Assembly (NCBI GenBank): GCA_944393275.1
Contig: CALXZQ010000016.1
Span: 1-15,946, forward strand
Length of the DNA: 15,946 nucleotides
Reading direction: 5' to 3'
From: an uncultured Clostridia bacterium
GTDB lineage: Bacteria > Bacillota > Clostridia > TANB77 > CAG-508
How positions within the stretch are numbered: the first letter of the stretch is position 1; the number at the start of each line of letters is the position of its first letter. The notes under the pieces are model-generated. The model was not told where the DNA came from. It did not search any database and saw nothing but the letters and a program-made list of their open reading frames with translations. This document shows, piece after piece, positions 14,445 to 15,946 of this stretch. The position numbers and the translations under genes are program-made.

Positions 14445-14841
14445 CTTCAATATCTCCTTTCATAAGTTCCTTTAGTTTTCTAATGGCTCTAATTTTTATT
14501 TTACTAACAGTCTTTGAATATATTTTTAAAATTTCAGCAGTTTCACCTTGTGATAGTTCTTCTTCAAACAGCAAAAAAATAACTGCCTGCTCAATAGCAG
14601 ACAGCGAATTTATTGCACTTTTTAATTGTAATGAGACATCAATCTCATCAATGCTAAAAAAAACATTTTCAAAAGTCATAAAGTCTTTTAAGAATGTTGA
14701 GTAATTAGTATCATCAACAATAGCTCTTTCTTTTTTTATAGTATTCATTTGTTTTTTGAAATAAGTTCTTGATGTTAAAATGATAGTTTTATTTAGGTAG
14801 CTATCAAACCTTTCTTCCTTATAATTACCTTCCTTTTCCAT
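14434..14841 (-). CDS. Sigma-70 family factor, region-4 type (135 aa)
   Basis: The C-terminal half is a sigma region 4: LKSAINSLSAIEQAVIFLLF (residues 73-92), then EEELSQGETAEILKIYSKTV (93-112) as the helix-turn-helix, then KIKIRAIRKLKELM. The N-terminal 70 residues contain RTYFKKQMNTIKKE and are acidic afterwards, without the canonical region 2 that melts promoter DNA. This matches the size and layout of Tn916 orf7-like proteins. The region-2 function probably comes from the overlapping downstream gene. AGGAGG is 8 bp before the ATG. It likely drives element-transfer or excision genes; control by the upstream leader and the divergent XRE repressor is plausible. Confidence 0.85.
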   Translation of the reverse strand: MEKEGNYKEERFDSYLNKTIILTSRTYFKKQMNTIKKERAIVDDTNYSTFLKDFMTFENVFFSIDEIDVSLQLKSAINSLSAIEQAVIFLLFEEELSQGETAEILKIYSKTVSKIKIRAIRKLKELMKGDIEDEK

Positions 14842-14936
14842 CTGCGTAACCTCCTAAATTTTAAATTTAGAACTAACATTACTATTCAAGAGGAACGCAA
14901 TAAAATAACCTCCTTTCCTAATTATTATTAATTTAT

Positions 14937-14959
14937 AAAAAATAGGACCTAACGGCCCT
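14937..14959 (-). terminator. Intrinsic terminator in the leader of the sigma-like gene
   Basis: On the minus strand AGGGCC, loop GTTA, GGTCCT (one G-U pair) is followed by ATTTTTT. It lies about 100 bp upstream of the sigma start codon and downstream of a predicted -10 box, so it could act as an attenuator for the sigma operon. Confidence 0.6.
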
Positions 14960-15070
14960 GTTCAACTGTTATTCATCATAAGTATCTTTTCTGATATCTT
15001 TTGTAACACGTTCTTCTTAAACAGGTAAATTAGTTCCTATTAAAATTATAGGTTGTTTTATGTAAATCTC

Positions 15071-15087
15071 GTGTCGAAATGTGTCGA
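15071..15087. promoter_or_regulatory. Pair of GTGTCGA motifs one helical turn apart
   Basis: GTGTCGA occurs at 15071-15077 and again at 15081-15087, a 10-bp period that puts both on the same face of the helix. The third copy is in the dyad at 13904-13912 before the HTH gene. The motif stands out in this AT-rich DNA and lies between divergent genes, as an operator would. Confidence 0.5.
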
Positions 15088-15172
15088 TACATATTACTAA
15101 TATTAGCTTTTTTAGAAAATATGTGTTTAAGGTTTTACTTTGGAATTCTGTATTTCCAGCTTTTTCCATTCT

Positions 15173-15217
15173 TTGTCAAGTTGTATATTTTTAACTTACT
15201 AAAGTATGTAATACTTT
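15173..15217 (+). promoter_or_regulatory. Probable XRE-gene promoter with a dyad operator
   Basis: TTGTCA (15173-15178) with a weak -10 TACTAA (15197-15202, 18-bp spacer) is one option; TTGTAT (15181-15186) is another -35. The perfect dyad AAAGTAT-GTA-ATACTTT (15201-15217) covers the -10/start region and suits autorepression by the XRE protein. Confidence 0.4.
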
Positions 15218-15276
15218 TCGTAAAGAATATAAAATATAAGTGTAAAAGTACATTTTTAGAAAGGATGGAGTCAAAA

Positions 15277-15618
15277 ATGGCACTAGAAAAGCTTCTTATT
15301 GGAGTTAGAATTAGAAAAGTTAGAGAAAACATATTAGAAGAATCAAGAAAAGATTTTGCTAATAGATGTAATTTAACTGAACGATATATTGGACAAATAG
15401 AAAGAGGTGAGTTTTTACTTAGTTTATCTAACCTTGATAAAATTGCTAATGCAACTGGAATAGATACAGATTATTTACTGTATGGAAAATGTGAGAATGA
15501 TCATTTACAGTCAAAAGAGAATTTAATTAATATTATTGATAGAGCTGATAAGGATGAAATAAAATTAATTTATAAATGCGTTACTAATATAAGAAGTTAC
15601 ATCACTAAGAGAACTTAA
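15277..15618 (+). CDS. XRE-family transcriptional regulator (113 aa)
   Basis: The N-terminal HTH_3 domain spans residues 8-69: VRIRKVRENILEESRKDFAN, then RCNLTERYIGQIERGEFLLS (the helix-turn-helix with the IERGE signature) and LSNLDKIANATGIDTDYLLY. The C-terminal 40 residues are helical and probably dimerise. I chose ATG 15277 because GGAG lies 6 bp upstream; the frame stays open further upstream but that part is a hydrophobic, noncoding-looking stretch. It is divergent from the sigma-like gene, as Tn916 orf9 is from orf7, and likely represses that operon. A terminator follows at 15632-15660. Confidence 0.88.
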   Translation: MALEKLLIGVRIRKVRENILEESRKDFANRCNLTERYIGQIERGEFLLSLSNLDKIANATGIDTDYLLYGKCENDHLQSKENLINIIDRADKDEIKLIYKCVTNIRSYITKRT

Positions 15619-15631
15619 TTAATAAAAATTT

Positions 15632-15660
15632 AAACAGTATTATTTACTGTTTTATTTTTT
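15632..15660 (+). terminator. Intrinsic terminator after the XRE gene
   Basis: AAACAGTA (15632-15639), loop TTATT, TACTGTTT (15645-15652), then ATTTTTTT. An 8-bp perfect stem with a U-run, 14 bp after the XRE stop codon. Confidence 0.8.
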
Positions 15661-15706
15661 TGTGCTATTGTATATACGAAAAAATTGTTATGGAATGGAG
15701 TAAAAA

Positions 15707-15925
15707 ATGAATTTAAAAACTGAACTTTCTACAAAGCACCAAATATTATTAAATGAAATAGGATTTAAAGTTGAAGACAAAGAATATTCTTTTGAAGAGC
15801 TTAAACTTTGTGAGGCATTTATTACTAGCCATATAATGAGTAAGAGCTCTAAAAATGGTGACATTGCAAAAGAATTGTCTAAGTATACTGACTTAGTTAA
15901 TATTTTATTAGTAAATCAAAAATAG
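15707..15925 (+). CDS. Conserved small protein downstream of the XRE regulator (72 aa)
   Basis: It encodes MNLKTELSTKHQILLNEIGF followed by KVEDKEYSFEELKLCEAFIT and MSKSSKNGDIAKELSKYTDL. The pattern NLKTELS..H...L..IG...ED..Y..EEL......I..(H/Y)IM..SSKNGDI.K is one I recall from small hypothetical proteins beside XRE regulators in clostridial mobile elements; I know no function. It is soluble and helical, with no membrane segment. ATGGAG lies 6 bp before ATG 15707. It has its own transcription start or read-through past the upstream terminator, and a hairpin follows directly at its stop codon. Confidence 0.7.
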   Translation: MNLKTELSTKHQILLNEIGFKVEDKEYSFEELKLCEAFITSHIMSKSSKNGDIAKELSKYTDLVNILLVNQK

Positions 15926-15946
15926 TAGGTTTCATTATGAACCTAC
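15925..15946 (+). terminator. Hairpin at the stop codon of the 72-aa gene, cut by the window edge
   Basis: GTAGGTT (15925-15931) pairs with AACCTAC (15940-15946), and inner CAT/ATG bases extend the stem with a one-base bulge. The window ends at the stem, so a following U-run cannot be seen; a terminator is likely. Confidence 0.55.

Larger units (their letters stand above)
14842..15276. promoter_or_regulatory. 435-bp divergent control region between the sigma-like and XRE genes
   Basis: No conventional gene is seen. On the minus strand there are a TATAAT (15050-15045) inside a CCTAT/ATAGG dyad (15036-15052), then a terminator (14959-14937), then a good ribosome binding site AAAGGAGG (14916-14909) with no normal start codon after it. 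An ATT-started frame of 15 codons (14901-14854) would end with a TAG that overlaps the TAGGAGG of the sigma gene, a possible leader peptide. On the plus strand lie the GTGTCGA pair and the XRE promoter. A frame through 15079-15276 that would extend the XRE protein has no ribosome binding site. Confidence 0.55.
10990..15946. mobile_element. Left part of a large-serine-recombinase integrative element inserted in the SASP gene
   Basis: The left boundary is placed at about 10988-10999, where SASP similarity stops. The first element gene is the large serine recombinase, reading toward this end. Behind it are a small recombinase-associated protein, an HTH protein operon, a sigma-like pair resembling Tn916 orf7/orf8, and a divergent XRE regulator; these are regulatory modules of conjugative transposons and related islands. 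Nothing similar to the missing SASP 3' half is found before 15946, so the right end lies outside. No conjugation, phage structural or resistance genes are visible in this part, so the type of element (ICE, mobilisable island or prophage remnant) cannot be settled here. Confidence 0.75.

Noticed and set aside
14886..14900. TTG-started four-codon frame after AAAGGAGG
   Set aside because: Spacing is good but the peptide MRSS is too short to call; kept only as part of the possible leader.
15079..15276. Upstream extension of the XRE protein to a start at 15079
   Set aside because: The extra 66 residues are hydrophobic without a domain match, there is no ribosome binding site at 15079, and the ATG at 15277 has GGAG 6 bp upstream and begins just before the HTH domain.
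1..15946. CRISPR arrays, tRNA, rRNA or known riboswitches
   Set aside because: No regularly spaced repeats, no cloverleaf-like GC-rich segments and no recognisable aptamer cores were seen on either strand by reading; a covariance-model scan was not possible.

Overview
This AT-rich window (well under 35% GC by eye) looks like the chromosome of a spore-forming Clostridia-type Firmicute. Ribosome binding sites are strong and purine-rich (AAAGGAGG type), a small acid-soluble spore protein (SASP) start is present, and the mobile-element genes are of the Tn916/clostridial kind. Two unrelated blocks meet near position 10,990.

Block 1 (1 to about 9,780, minus strand) is a compact Tad-like type IV pilus or secretion operon. 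In transcription order it encodes a CpaB-like SAF-domain membrane protein, two ParA/MinD-like proteins with degenerate P-loops, a CpaF/TadA-type motor ATPase (broken here by one extra base), one 690-residue protein that fuses two TadB/TadC-type platform modules, and at least six short proteins, each with one N-terminal membrane helix. Four of these six start with MENA(A/S), and several share a motif downstream; they are the likely pilin or pseudopilin set. No secretin is seen, as expected for a cell with one membrane, and no prepilin peptidase is seen. The operon runs off the left edge. A vegetative-type promoter and a tandem 26-bp repeat lie upstream of cpaB.

Between the blocks are a Cof-type HAD phosphatase gene (minus) and a divergent SASP gene (plus).

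Block 2 (about 10,990 to the right edge) is the left part of an integrative element. The SASP gene is cut after about 31 codons, where a large serine recombinase element begins. The element carries the recombinase, a 50-residue protein just upstream of it, a two-gene unit with an HTH protein, a small membrane protein, a split sigma-like pair (region-4 protein plus an HTH_16-type protein, as in Tn916 orf7/orf8 or SigO/RsoA), and a divergent XRE regulator followed by a conserved small protein. Operator-like GTGTCGA motifs, a leader with a terminator, and several dyads suggest tight control. The other end of the element, which should carry the rest of the SASP gene, is outside the window.

The two most interesting points are the divergent Tad-like machine with apparently leaderless pilin-like subunits, and a recombinase element seated in a sporulation gene, a setting known in other spore-formers for elements that are excised during development.
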